From: VXYL01 sp963422285
GTDB lineage: Bacteria > Pseudomonadota > Gammaproteobacteria > Pseudomonadales > Azotimanducaceae
Direction of reading: 5' to 3'
DNA length: 64,000 nucleotides
NCBI GenBank assembly: GCA_963422285.2
Contig: OY729419.2
Span: forward strand, 1-64,000
Position 1 is the stretch's first letter, and each line of letters opens with the position of its first letter. Shown here piece by piece: positions 1-8,651 of this stretch. A model generated the notes under the pieces. It made no database searches and had not been told where the DNA came from. It saw nothing but the letters and a program-made list of their open reading frames with translations. Position numbers and translations under genes: made by a program.

Positions 1-199
1 CCGCTGCGGCTGTCTTCGTCCGTACGCCGCCCGCTGCCGCTGCTCCGATGCTTCCATTGCAGCGCCCGCTCGACCGAGATGACGTCGGCGTCCTCGAAGC
101 ACGACGTATTGCCGACCACGATGCGGTCGCCGAGTTCAAGTCCGTCGAGCACCCGGCAGCGGCTCTGTTCGACATCGGATGAGCGAAGCGACCACATAT
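1..199 (-). CDS. C-terminal fragment resembling an efflux periplasmic adaptor (partial, runs off the window)
   Basis: An open minus-strand frame of about 65 codons enters from an ATG at 199 and is still open at base 1. Its centre, with GLELGDRIVVGN followed by an acidic turn and DVISV, resembles the C-terminal domain of membrane-fusion adaptors of RND or ABC efflux pumps, where 'GLxxGDRVVV' is typical. The first 15 residues are encoded by the left arm of palindromic repeat A, so the element seems to have landed in or replaced the upstream part. The rest of the adaptor is not on this side. It is probably a remnant. The family call rests on a short motif and is weak. Confidence 0.3.
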   Translation of the reverse strand, partial: MCGRFAHPMSNRAAAGCSTDLNSATASWSAIRRASRTPTSSRSSGRCNGSIGAAAAGGVRTKTAAA

Positions 200-265
200 G
201 AATCTACAACATATAGTGCCTTCATGGAGAAGCGTGACGACACGGATTCGAACTGAGCCACTGCC
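155..265. repeat. Palindromic interspersed repeat, copy A
   Basis: About 111 bp. The left end (GGCAGCGGCTCTGTTCGA) is an imperfect reverse complement of the right end (TTCGAACTGAGCCACTGCC). The right arm contains CGACACGGATTCGAACTGAG, the signature shared by the other copies in this window. It lies between a decayed adaptor fragment and a gene-free stretch. Confidence 0.65.
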
Positions 266-691
266 GAGCACCTGGACATGCCGCAGCGTACCAAGACCGA
301 ACCGCACTCGTGGCGGAGGCGACCGCCAGCACCGTCGCGTTCGCTCGCGGTTGGCGAAGGCGGAAGCGATTATGCTGCCGGGGACCGGTGCCACGAACAG
401 AGAGAGCGTGAATTTGGCGAACTCTCTCGGCCATGAGCGCGGGATTATGAGCGCACGAGGACCAAGCTGTCGTTCTCGCTCGCCGGCGCGCCAACCGAGG
501 CGACTGCTCGGCGCGCCGAGCGACCGGCTTCTCGGGACCAAGGCGATGTTCGCCGTGGGCCATCAATCGCCCCGCATCGCCAACTTCTTGGCGACGGTCT
601 CGGGCAGCGCCAACGCGGCCTGCTCCATGACGGCAGCGTGGCCAGCATCGTGCTGCTCGCACCGTTCTTCCAGGTCGCGCCCGGGAAGACG

Positions 692-1507
692 ATGAGCATC
701 TCGCCACCGGTGTTGCTGATTGCGTACTCGGCTGCCGTGTTCGCCGCGTCGGTACTCGGCGGCCGGCTGTCGGAATACGGCGCCATGACGCACATGCGCA
801 TACAGGTCGTCATGAGCCTCGTCGCCGGGTTCATCTTGGGCATCGCCCTGTTCCACCTGCTGCCGCACAGCCTCGAGCGGATTCCCGGCTCGGACGCGGC
901 GGAGACCGCAGCCCTGTGGGTGCTGTTCGGGGTGGTGGCGATGGTCGTGCTGCTGCGAGCGTTCCCGTTCCACCAGCACGACTTCAGCGCCGAAGCCAGT
1001 GTCCACGGCCCCGACGGCGAGCGGCGCGGCAGCCTGTTGGGGATCGCGCTGGGGCTCGGCCTGCACGCGGCGACCGAAGGCGTGGCCCTTGGCGCAAGCG
1101 TACGCTTCGGTCTTGTGGACGAGGGCGTACTGCCTGGGCTCGGCGTCTGTCTCGCCATCCTGCTGCACAAACCATTGGAGGCCTTCTCGATCACCGGGAT
1201 GATGAAGTACGCGGGCCAGGACACCGGCACGCGTCTCGCGGCGAACGTCGCCTACGCGCTGATCTGCCCGCTGGCGGCAGCGGCGAGCTACTTCGGCGCG
1301 GGACTGCTTGGCGTGGTGGCGGAAGGGCCGGCGATCGGGTGCGCACTTGCGTTTGCCGTGGGCGTTTTCCTGTGCATCTCGCTCAGCGACCTTCTGCCGG
1401 AAATCCACTTCCACCGCCACGACCGCGGCAAGCTCCTGCTGGCGCTGCTGGCGGGAGTCGGACTCGCCTACGCGCTCTACTTCGCCGAGGCGATGGCGAC
1501 GCACTAG
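692..1507 (+). CDS. ZIP family metal transporter
   Basis: A 271-residue inner-membrane protein of the ZIP family, which carries zinc, iron or manganese into the cytoplasm. Hydrophobic segments alternate with short loops. The family's metal-path helices are visible as GLGLHAATEGVALGAS near residue 125 and LLHKPLEAFSITGMM near 160. Together they hold the conserved H..E and H..E residues, and a His/Asp-containing loop (FHQHDF) precedes them. The ATG at 692 is preferred because a purine-rich GGGAAG lies just upstream and the protein then begins directly with the first membrane segment. The frame is also open from 638. It stands alone with no metal regulator beside it, and substrate cannot be read from the sequence. 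Confidence 0.88.
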   Translation: MSISPPVLLIAYSAAVFAASVLGGRLSEYGAMTHMRIQVVMSLVAGFILGIALFHLLPHSLERIPGSDAAETAALWVLFGVVAMVVLLRAFPFHQHDFSAEASVHGPDGERRGSLLGIALGLGLHAATEGVALGASVRFGLVDEGVLPGLGVCLAILLHKPLEAFSITGMMKYAGQDTGTRLAANVAYALICPLAAAASYFGAGLLGVVAEGPAIGCALAFAVGVFLCISLSDLLPEIHFHRHDRGKLLLALLAGVGLAYALYFAEAMATH

Positions 1508-1694
1508 CTTCGGCTGCTCGGATTCCGGGTTCATCTGGCGCATGCTGATCGTCGCCGGCGCTGTTTGCGTTTCCGCGCACGACACTGCCGACAACCAACG
1601 TCGTGATCGTCGTTCTGGCCTCGGCATCCGGGCGGCGGCGTTGTGCGAACTAGAGCCGATCGCCGGAACTTCGCGAGCACCGAGGCGAGCGGGT

Positions 1695-2339
1695 TCAGCG
1701 CTCCGTCCGCGCTGTCGCGTCCACGCGAGCGAGCAGTTCCTCTCCCGTGCTGGCCGTCAGCAGCCACTCGCCGACGTCGGCCGGGGCGTCCGCCAGCCGG
1801 GACATCAGGCGCTCCGCGACGCCGGCGCGGGGAAGTCCAGCAGGCAGTACGCCTGCCTGGGCTGCAACGACGCCAACTGCCCGCCCGGCCCACCGGCCGC
1901 GACGGCGGAGTCCACGGCGAATCGCCGTTGTGGACGACCACTGGCCGCACCGGCGGGCGCGGTCCGCGCCGGGTCACGACGCCTTGCGCTTCCAGATGCC
2001 GGTGCGCAGTCCCAGCGCGTAGGCGATCAGGCGCAGCGCCATATCCGGGTCCGAGCGGGACTGGAACTCCAACAGCATCGCCAGGAAACCCGCCGACGGC
2101 CCCTTGCCGCTGGCGCGCCAACACACCCGCCATGCCTGGTCGCCGGGGCGGACGCGTAAGTCCTCGGCGACTCATTCGGCGGGCAGCTTGGCCAGGGTGG
2201 CGAAACCCAGGGCGGCCAGCATCTCCGGTCCGATGGAGGAATCCGGGTCGCTGTCGACAACGCGCAGGGCGTCCTCGACCACGCGGGGATGGGCATACAT
2301 GGCCAACGGACGGTCGTTGCTGTCCGCAGACGCTGCCAT
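1695..2339 (-). pseudogene. Decayed Rpn/YhgA-like nuclease (PD-(D/E)XK transposase-associated family)
   Basis: Reading from an ATG at 2339, the frame runs through AHPRVVEDALRVV and LGFATLAKLPAE, hits TGA at 2172-2174, and continues in the same frame through VAEDLRVRPGDQAWRV and LLEFQSRSDPDMALRL. That order matches the N-terminal nuclease domain of Rpn-family proteins, usually about 300 residues and linked to recombination. Beyond about 1979 the homology moves to other frames (RPVVVHNGDSPW, then QPRQAYCLLDFPAP), so there are at least two frameshifts as well as the nonsense codon. No frame spans the gene. It is inactive as written. Confidence 0.6.
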
Positions 2340-2616
2340 TGGCGCACGCCAGCGAGCGGCGAGAGAGGCGTCTGTAGGAGATCGCTTTCTTTCCGTGCGA
2401 GATGTCTGCAATCGCCAGGGCGCGCGACGGTTTCGCCGGCCGCCCTCGGTACGCGAGCCAGACCTGCACCGGCGCTCGGTCGCGTCGCGATCCGATCGAA
2501 CAGCCATCTCCGCCAAGGGTGGCTCGATCCGCGCCATCAGCCAGGGCAAACCCCGAACGCTCAGGCTGGAACGTCGCGCTTCCTGCATCCGCCGACTGCC
2601 TCCGGCTTTGCCATGG

Positions 2617-2816
2617 GAGCTCTATGCAACAGTGCTCTAGTCACCATAGGCAGCAGGGTAGTAGCTCAGTTCGACTTTGGATGGGCCGCGCCGCTACGGA
2701 TGCCACCTCATAGCCCCGCCTCTTGTGGCTGCACGATGCAGCATGACGACACGGATTCAAACCGAGCTGCTACCGATAGTAGTTATGCCTTGAAAACCAC
2801 ACCATATATTGCAGCT
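2617..2816. repeat. Second repeat type, interrupted by palindromic copy B
   Basis: The flanks of copy B (GAGCTCTATGCAACAGTGCT on the left, CCTTGAAAAC followed by CATATATTGCAGCT on the right) align with the reverse complement of the uninterrupted element at 16506-16580. Here 118 bp of copy B split the element in two. This is a filled site next to an empty one. Confidence 0.55.
2657..2774. repeat. Palindromic interspersed repeat, copy B
   Basis: 118 bp from GGTAGTAGCTCAGTTCGA to TCAAACCGAGCTGCTACC. The two ends are reverse complements with about two mismatches in 18, so the whole unit can fold into a long hairpin. It sits inside a second, otherwise intact repeat and just upstream of a small membrane-protein gene. 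Confidence 0.75.
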
Positions 2817-2939
2817 TGGATATTCATGCATGCAGTTCCCTTTGGAATAGTCCTGCCCGAACCAAGACAGGCACTTGCCGCCACCACAGCAAATCCGACA
2901 AACTCGCGCATTCGACAGGAATGTACGAGCCGCGACGCT

Positions 2940-3233
2940 GTGCGCATCACTCTTCCCAAAGTGCCGCTGTGGGTGCATTACGTGGTCCGCTTCACGATGC
3001 TGGGCATCGGCTTCACCTTCGCCACCTACGGTCTGCTGACTTGGCGGGAGCAGGGGTTCAGCCTTGCCGGGGTATGGCTGTACGACAACGATTGGCGGTT
3101 GCATCCCTTGCACTTCCTGATCTTCGGCATCGGCGTGATTCCACCGGCCATCTGGGAGATCTTCATGCTGGAGGTGGTGTTGGCGGCGCGGCGGCAAGCG
3201 AAGGCACAGCGCGAGAGCGAGACGGCAGGATGA
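2940..3233 (+). CDS. Small membrane protein of unknown function
   Basis: About 97 residues with two strongly hydrophobic stretches (around residues 15-35 and 58-80), a short aromatic loop (VWLYDNDWRLHPLHF) between them, and a charged, Arg/Lys-rich cytoplasmic tail. I do not recognise the family. The start is uncertain. GTG 2940 gives VRITLPKVPLWVHY as the N-terminus, while ATG 2997 would begin inside the first membrane segment. The frame is open far upstream, but that part is repeat DNA. Its stop codon overlaps the ATG of the acetyltransferase gene, so it probably heads a four-gene overlapping operon. Confidence 0.55.
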   Translation: MRITLPKVPLWVHYVVRFTMLGIGFTFATYGLLTWREQGFSLAGVWLYDNDWRLHPLHFLIFGIGVIPPAIWEIFMLEVVLAARRQAKAQRESETAG

Positions 3234-3751
3234 CCGAGCCGAAGACGTTTTTTCGTCCCGTAGCGAGCGCCGACCGCCAGGAGTTGCTGGCGTTGGCGGC
3301 CTCGAGCCACGAACTGCATGCACCGTGGATCTCGCCGCCGATGACGCCGCACTTGTTCAAGATATACCTGCGCCGCACCCAGCGCGACGATCACGAAGGA
3401 TACGTCGTCTGTCTGTGCGGCAGCGGCGAGATCGTCGGCGTCATCAACGTCAACAACGTGGTGAAGGGATCGTTCCTGTCGGCGTCCCTGGGCTACTACG
3501 CGGCTCAGGCCCACGCCGGCAAGGGCTATATGCGCGAGGGGCTCATGCAGGTGAAGAACCACCTGTTCCGAGCGGTGGGCCTGCATCGCATCGAAGCCAA
3601 CATCCAGCCGGAGAACGTCGCATCCATCGGCCTCGTGCGCAGCTGCGGCTTCGTGCTGGAGGGCATGTCCCGGCGGTTCCTGTTCATCAATGGCGCGTGG
3701 CGCGACCACGAACGCTGGGCTGCCATCGACGACCGCAAGGAGCTGCGATGA
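3230..3751 (+). CDS. GNAT acetyltransferase, RimJ/RimL type
   Basis: A 173-residue cytoplasmic acetyltransferase of the RimJ/RimL branch of the GNAT superfamily, which acetylates protein N-termini or small amines with acetyl-CoA. Visible landmarks are GEIVGVINVNNVV around residue 70, the strand and CoA-binding turn GYYAAQAHAGKGYMREGL around 87-105 (an AGKGYM form of the RxxGxG/A loop), and IEANIQPENVASIGLVRSCGF around 120-140, which is the typical C-terminal half. The length is usual for the family. The ATG overlaps the preceding stop (ATGA), and its own stop overlaps the next ATG. The substrate is unknown. Confidence 0.85.
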   Translation: MTEPKTFFRPVASADRQELLALAASSHELHAPWISPPMTPHLFKIYLRRTQRDDHEGYVVCLCGSGEIVGVINVNNVVKGSFLSASLGYYAAQAHAGKGYMREGLMQVKNHLFRAVGLHRIEANIQPENVASIGLVRSCGFVLEGMSRRFLFINGAWRDHERWAAIDDRKELR

Positions 3752-5667
3752 AGCGCGAACCATACGGCACTTGGCCCTCGCCTATCGATGCCGGCGTGGT
3801 AGCCGCGGGGGCGAAAGGCTATGCCGGCCTCAAGGCCGTCGGCGAGGCGCTGTTCTGGCTCGAGTCGCGCCCTGTGGAAGGAGGCAGATCGACGCTGATC
3901 CGCCACCTCGACGGACACAGCCACGAGCTGACGCCCAAGCCGTTCAATCCGCGCAGCCGCGTCCACGAATACGGCGGCGGGGCCTGCTGCGTGACGGACC
4001 AACAGGTATACTTCGTCAACTTCGCCGACCAGAACATCTACCGGGTTTCCGCAAGGGGAAACTTCCCCCCTCGTATCCTTGCGCCGGCTTCCGCCAGCGG
4101 CGCTTCGCGGGAGTCGCCGGAGATTCCGACGGTGGCGCCGGTCACCACGGGCAATGCCACGGAACGTTTCGCCGATCTCGCCTGGGACGGTGCTTCCTTG
4201 CTGGCAGTGCGCGAGACCCACGGCGACGGCGCGGAACCAGTCAACGATCTGGTACGCATCGACGTGAACTCCGGCACCGTGCAGACCCTGCACCGCGGCC
4301 ACGATTTCTACGCCGCCCCTCGCCCGGCCGACGGACGCTTGGCGTTCCTGGTGTGGGACCATCCCAACATGCCCTGGGACGGCACCCAGCTCATGGTCGC
4401 GGAGTACGACGGCGAACGCCTGCGCAACGCCACCGTGGTCGCCGGCGGCAGCGCCGAATCCATCGTGCAGCCTACATGGCATGGCGAGCGGCTGCTGTTC
4501 GCCTCCGACGCCGGCGGCTGGTGGAACCTCTACGCCTACGACGCCGCCGGCGTCTACTGCCTGCTCGAAGAAGCCGCTGAATACGCCGGGCCGGCTTGGC
4601 AGTTCGCGGCCTCGTACTTCGTCCCCGTAGGCCCGAGCCATGTGGTGGCTCGGCGGGTGGAGGATGGCGTTCCGTCGCTGGTGGTGGTGGACATCGAGCA
4701 GGGTTTGGCGAGCCCCGTGGACAACGACTGCGCTTCGTATGCGGACCTGGTCCGCACCCCGCGCGGCGTCGCCTGCATCGCCGGATTCCCACGCCGCCCG
4801 CGGCAAATCGTCGAGCTGCAGCTGGATACGCGAACGCGCAGCACCGTGGCCGCGCCGGATGAACTGCCGATCCCGGCGGATGTGGTCTCCATACCCGAAA
4901 CCATCACCTTCGCGTCCCCGTCCGGCGAAGCCCACGCCTTCTTCTATCCGCCGAAGAACGCCGATCGCCAAGGTCTCGATGGCGAACTGCCGCCGTTGCT
5001 GATTACCACTCACGGCGGCCCCACCTCCAGCACTGCTGCGGATCTGTCCTGGAGCATCCAGTTCTACACCTCCCGAGGCTGGGCCGTGGCGGATGTGAAC
5101 TACGGCGGCAGCACCGGCTTTGGGCGCGCCTATCGGGAACGGTTGAACGGCGCTTGGGGCAAGGTGGACGTGGAGGATTGCGCCACCTGCGTACGCCATC
5201 TGATCGCCGAAGGCCGGGTGGACCCGGCCCGGGTGGCTATTCACGGCGGCAGCGCTGGCGGCTACACCACCCTGGCCGCGCTGGCCTTCACCAACGTCTT
5301 CAAGGCCGGTGCCAGCCACTACGGCATCGGCGACCTGCGGGCCCTGAATCAGGACACCCACAAGTTCGAGTCGCGCTACATCGGCACCCTGGTCGGCGAT
5401 GACGATGCCGTGCGCGAACGTTCCCCCATCCATCATGTCGAGCGCTTGAACTGCCCCGTGATCTTCTTCCAGGGCGCCGACGACAAGATCGTTCCGCCAA
5501 ATCAGGCCGAGACCATGCGCGACGCTCTGGCGGCCAAGGGCATCCCGGTGGAGTACCTGCTGTTCGAGGGCGAGGGCCACGGCTTTCGCCGCGCCGAGAA
5601 CATCCGCCGCGCCATCGAGGCCGAGTACGAGTTCTTCACGCGGCTGTTCGACAGGGCCGCGTCTTGA
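3748..5667 (+). CDS. S9 family prolyl oligopeptidase-like peptidase
   Basis: A 639-residue serine peptidase with the two-part S9 layout: a beta-propeller over roughly residues 30-370 and an alpha/beta-hydrolase domain after about 400. The catalytic triad is visible as Ser502 in HGGSAGGY, Asp578 or Asp579 in QGADDKIVPP, and His611 in GEGHGFR. The oxyanion region THGGPTSST precedes them. No signal peptide is seen, so it is probably cytoplasmic and acts on short peptides as acylaminoacyl- or dipeptidyl-type enzymes do. The start ATG overlaps the acetyltransferase stop, and the stop overlaps the TTG start of the ligase gene. Confidence 0.9.
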   Translation: MKREPYGTWPSPIDAGVVAAGAKGYAGLKAVGEALFWLESRPVEGGRSTLIRHLDGHSHELTPKPFNPRSRVHEYGGGACCVTDQQVYFVNFADQNIYRVSARGNFPPRILAPASASGASRESPEIPTVAPVTTGNATERFADLAWDGASLLAVRETHGDGAEPVNDLVRIDVNSGTVQTLHRGHDFYAAPRPADGRLAFLVWDHPNMPWDGTQLMVAEYDGERLRNATVVAGGSAESIVQPTWHGERLLFASDAGGWWNLYAYDAAGVYCLLEEAAEYAGPAWQFAASYFVPVGPSHVVARRVEDGVPSLVVVDIEQGLASPVDNDCASYADLVRTPRGVACIAGFPRRPRQIVELQLDTRTRSTVAAPDELPIPADVVSIPETITFASPSGEAHAFFYPPKNADRQGLDGELPPLLITTHGGPTSSTAADLSWSIQFYTSRGWAVADVNYGGSTGFGRAYRERLNGAWGKVDVEDCATCVRHLIAEGRVDPARVAIHGGSAGGYTTLAALAFTNVFKAGASHYGIGDLRALNQDTHKFESRYIGTLVGDDDAVRERSPIHHVERLNCPVIFFQGADDKIVPPNQAETMRDALAAKGIPVEYLLFEGEGHGFRRAENIRRAIEAEYEFFTRLFDRAAS

Positions 5668-6623
5668 GAATCGCTGTTCTCGCGGGCGGCGCTTCCGCCG
5701 AGGCCGAGGTTTCCCGTTCGTCCGCGGCTGGCGTGGTGGACGCGCTGGAAGCCCGCGGCCAGGAAGTGGTCGTCGTGGACCTGGGAGCGAACTTGGTGGA
5801 CGACTTGCGCGCGTTCGCCCCGGACGTGGTCTTCCCCATGCTGCACGGACCGCCCGGCGAGGACGGCACCGTGCAGGGGCTGCTGGCGATGCTCGGCCTG
5901 CCCTTCGTGGGCAGCGATGTGCAAGGCTGCGCCGTGGCCATGGACAAGCACGTGGCGAAGGCGCTGTTTCGCGCCGAGGGATTGCCGGCGATCGAGGACA
6001 TGGCCATCGCCCCCGGCAGCGACGCGAAAACGGCTGCTCGGCAGGTGCAGGCAACCCTCGGCGAGAGGGTGGTGGTGAAACCGCTGCGCCAAGGTTCGGC
6101 GCTGGGCGTGACACCGATCGGGCAGGGCGGCGACCTCGTCGAAGCCCTGCGAGCGGCACTCGCCTTCGGCGATGGCGTGCTGGTGGAGCGCTACGCGGTC
6201 GGCAGGGAAATCACCGTCGGCGTACTCGACGAGCACGGCGCGGCACCCGTCGCCCTGCCGGTCATCGAAATCGTCGTCGCCCAGGGCGAGTGGTACGACT
6301 ACCACAACCGCTACACGCCGGGCAGGAGCGAGCACGTCGTGCCGGCGGAGTTGCCGGACGACCGCTTGGCGCAGCTGCAAGAGTTGGCGCTGCGCGCCCA
6401 TCGCTGCCTCGGCTTGCGCGACCTGTCCCGGGCGGATTTCATCGTCGGCGACGAGGCGTGGCTGCTGGAAGTAAACGCCCTGCCAGGCATGACGCCGACC
6501 AGCCTGTACCCCGACGCCTGCCGCGCCATCGGCATCGACTTCGGCGAACTCGCCGTGCGCTTGGTGCGCAGCGCCCAGCGACGCGGGATGGAGCGTGCCG
6601 TGCAGACAGGCATGCCGCAATGA
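5664..6623 (+). CDS. ddl: D-alanine--D-alanine ligase
   Basis: A 319-residue ATP-grasp ligase joining two D-alanines for peptidoglycan precursors. Family landmarks are present: the N-terminal AVLAGGASAEAEVS, the substrate loop LHGPPGEDGTVQGLL, the ATP-grasp lysine in VVVKPLRQGSALGV, and the metal-binding EVNALPGMTPTSLYP near the C-terminus. The start is TTG 5664, which overlaps the peptidase stop. It lies outside any division-and-cell-wall cluster and is coupled to a peptidase and an acetyltransferase, so it may be a second ligase rather than the housekeeping copy. The changed glycine loop (RQGSALG in place of REGSSVG) fits a divergent member. Confidence 0.88.
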   Translation: MRIAVLAGGASAEAEVSRSSAAGVVDALEARGQEVVVVDLGANLVDDLRAFAPDVVFPMLHGPPGEDGTVQGLLAMLGLPFVGSDVQGCAVAMDKHVAKALFRAEGLPAIEDMAIAPGSDAKTAARQVQATLGERVVVKPLRQGSALGVTPIGQGGDLVEALRAALAFGDGVLVERYAVGREITVGVLDEHGAAPVALPVIEIVVAQGEWYDYHNRYTPGRSEHVVPAELPDDRLAQLQELALRAHRCLGLRDLSRADFIVGDEAWLLEVNALPGMTPTSLYPDACRAIGIDFGELAVRLVRSAQRRGMERAVQTGMPQ

Positions 6624-7036
6624 CGCGGTGGCTCGACGAGTTTCTCGAATTACTGTCGTACCAAACCGCGATTTGGCTGCTGGTCTTTGGCGTCGTATTC
6701 CCTTGGGCTGGTGCGCTATTTCACGAACTCTCCGGCTTCAAGGAACCACCGACTGGCGACCAGCCAAAAGGGCGGAAGGTGCCGTGGTTCGAGATGCTCG
6801 TCGGCGTCAGCGTTGTGTTTGCCGTATCCTTTCGGGACGAGACGCTGAAAGCTGTCGGCATCGGCTCCGCCATCCTGGGGGCTGTCCTCTCGGCACTGTT
6901 GCTGGCCGCTTGGCGTCAGCGTTTGCGGGAGGGACGCATCTATCGAGACCTGCTCCGTTCCTTTCCCTTGGGGCATGGCCGATCGCATCCTCGCAGCGTT
7001 GATCGACAAAGCCGCGGCGGGCGTCCGAATCGATGA
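6620..7036 (+). CDS. Small membrane protein, intact member of a tandem triplet
   Basis: A protein of 138 residues whose ATG overlaps the ddl stop codon. It has three hydrophobic segments (near residues 15-35, 55-72 and 78-98) and then a basic stretch AAWRQRLREGRIYRDLL. The N-terminal part (WLDEFLELL, FGVVFPWAGALFHELSGF) and the basic C-terminal part recur in the two damaged copies downstream. The last 25 residues look like out-of-frame sequence, so the true end may be near residue 112. I do not recognise the family. Confidence 0.55.
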   Translation: MTRWLDEFLELLSYQTAIWLLVFGVVFPWAGALFHELSGFKEPPTGDQPKGRKVPWFEMLVGVSVVFAVSFRDETLKAVGIGSAILGAVLSALLLAAWRQRLREGRIYRDLLRSFPLGHGRSHPRSVDRQSRGGRPNR

Positions 7037-7351
7037 CGGCATTGGTCGAGAGGCTGGTTGCAGCAGTCGGGTTCTTCGTCACTGCGACGTTGATAGAAAT
7101 GGTGTGCTGCCGCTTTGCGGGTTTCGGCCAACCGGGGATTCGCATCCGGGAGCCTTGGCATGCAATAGACCTACTGGTGCTCGGACTCTGCGTAGCGGGG
7201 ACTGCGCCGCCTGCAAGAATCCATGAGTGCAGTTGACATCGGTCTTGCGGTCCTGTCGGCAGGACTGGCGATGCTGCCGTCTGCTGTCTGGCATCAGCGT
7301 TTCCGCCAGCGCCATCCCTACGGAAAATGCTGCGCCCGCAACTGCTTTTGA
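7033..7351 (+). pseudogene. Second tandem small membrane paralogue, probably frameshifted
   Basis: The frame from ATG 7033 encodes 67 residues with two hydrophobic segments (VAAVGFFVTATLIEMV and IDLLVLGLCVAG). It then loses the pattern, while a second frame from ATG 7223 (42 codons) continues with DIGLAVLSAGLAMLPS and AVWHQRFRQRHPYG. Joined, they reproduce the membrane segment and basic tail of the intact copy at 6620 (GAVLSALLLAAWRQRLREG). I read this as one gene with a shift near 7200-7225. Two tiny genes are possible but less likely. Confidence 0.4.
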
Positions 7352-7427
7352 AACGGCGCGAGGCGGGCGGCCGCATCAAATCAACGTCCTGCCGGGTTGG
7401 GGCGCACCGCGCAGGACGGGATTGACG

Positions 7428-7819
7428 ATGACGGAGATGTTCGTCGAATGGCCTGCCTTCATGCGCGAGCACGGCGTATTCTTCATAGTTGTCCCCAGTC
7501 TCGTTTTTGTCTGGGCAGCAGGAGTGTTCAGGGCGCTGTCCGGTTCGGATGCACAGCGAGCAGACAAGCAGCGGCAGGGTTGGGGTCACGATCGGCGTCG
7601 ACTTGGGCCGCTGGCTTTACCCTCTTCACCGTCTGTTTCGAGTTCTTCGTTCTTGACAATCGACCGAACGCTGTCGTCATCGGTGCAACCATTCTACGCG
7701 GGGTGCTCGGCGGGGTGCTCGTGGCGCTGCTCACGACATTTTGGCGCCAGCGCATTCGCGAGCGCCGCATCTCTCGGGACACGCTGCGCCCGAAGCCGCC
7801 TGAGATGGTCGGCCGCTAG
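7428..7819 (+). pseudogene. Third tandem small membrane paralogue, frameshifted
   Basis: From ATG 7428 the first part reads MTEMFVEWPAFMREHGVFF, VPSLVFVWAAGVFRALSG, similar to the N-terminus of the protein at 6620. After about 7590 that frame degenerates. Another frame carries FTLFTVCFEFFVLDNRP, IGATILRGVLGGVLVALL and TTFWRQRIRERRISRDTLR up to the stop at 7819, matching the C-terminal half of the intact copy. A single indel between about 7580 and 7620 explains both. The three units suggest repeated local duplication behind ddl. Confidence 0.5.
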
Positions 7820-7826
7820 CGTCCCG

Positions 7827-8594
7827 CTACTCCGCCTGGAAGCGATCTATGGGCCGCAGCCAGATGTTGCGGAAGCGCACCCGGTCGCCGTGGTCCTGCA
7901 ATGCCAGCGGGCCGGTCGGGCCGTGGGGGTCGTCGTAGCTGGCCAGCTGGCGGTGCTTCGTCGGCCCTTGGATGTGCTGACGGTGCTGCACCAGCAGGCC
8001 GTTGTGCAGCACCGTCATGTACGCTGGCGACACCAGCTTGCCGTCATCGAAAACGGGCGGCTCGAAAACGATGTCGTAGACGTGCCACTGCCCCGGCGGT
8101 ACGCAAGCGTTCGCCAGCGGCGGGTACTGGCCGTAGATGGATGCCGGCAGTCCATCGGCGTAGGTGGGATTGTCGAAGCCGTCGAGAACCTGAACTTCGT
8201 ACAGGCCGAGCAGAAAGACGCCGCTGTTGCCGCGTCCCTGGCTGTCCGCGGAGATTGCCGTCGGCGCGCTCCATTCGACATGCAGCTGGCAACCGCCGAA
8301 GGATTCCCGGGTGCGGATGTCGCCGGTTCTCGGTTCCACCTCCATGGCGTCGCCCGCCACCAGATTCCATTTCGGCGCCCCGCCGTCACGTCCCACCCAG
8401 GCGTCCAGGCCGGCGCCGTCGAACAGCACCACGGCGTCCGAAGGCGGCTGCCCCGGGCGTTCCTGGGTGGAGAACGTCGGCGGCTGCACTACCGGCGGCG
8501 GCGGCCGGTCGATGTCGTGGACGCGCCACTGCGAGCCCGGCAACGCCGGGGTGTCGCGGTAGCCCTTGGGCAGTTCTCGGATTTCGTTCGCCAC
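7827..8594 (-). CDS. DUF1080 (3-keto-disaccharide hydrolase-like) protein
   Basis: A 255-residue protein of the DUF1080 / 3-keto-disaccharide hydrolase family, a concanavalin-like beta-sandwich. Landmarks are DAVVLFDGAGLDAWVG around residue 53, EVEPRTGDIRTRESFGGCQLHVEW around 85-110, GRGNSGVFLLGLYEVQVLDG around 120-140 and the C-terminal FRNIWLRPI. Start is GTG 8594, with AGGAA seven bases upstream. No signal peptide is evident, unlike many relatives, which are secreted. Its neighbour Amt is transcribed in the same direction from upstream, 52 bp away. A carbohydrate role is inferred from the family only. Confidence 0.85.
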   Translation of the reverse strand: MANEIRELPKGYRDTPALPGSQWRVHDIDRPPPPVVQPPTFSTQERPGQPPSDAVVLFDGAGLDAWVGRDGGAPKWNLVAGDAMEVEPRTGDIRTRESFGGCQLHVEWSAPTAISADSQGRGNSGVFLLGLYEVQVLDGFDNPTYADGLPASIYGQYPPLANACVPPGQWHVYDIVFEPPVFDDGKLVSPAYMTVLHNGLLVQHRQHIQGPTKHRQLASYDDPHGPTGPLALQDHGDRVRFRNIWLRPIDRFQAE

Positions 8595-8615
8595 GTCGGG
8601 TTCCTTCTTCTATCG

Positions 8616-8651
8616 GCTGTTCGAGGCGCTACAGCTGTTCGAGGCGCTACA
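8616..8651. repeat. 18-bp tandem duplication at the amt stop codon
   Basis: GCTGTTCGAGGCGCTACA occurs twice in direct succession. The second copy contains the amt stop codon (minus-strand TAG at 8647-8649), so the duplication extends the 3' end of the transcript without changing the protein. Confidence 0.6.

Noticed and set aside
2657..2774. Palindromic repeat as a degenerate tRNA gene (GTAGCTCAG and GGATTCAAACC look like D- and T-arm words)
   Set aside because: No acceptor stem, anticodon arm or CCA end at the right distances; the resemblance is limited to short words within the inverted ends.
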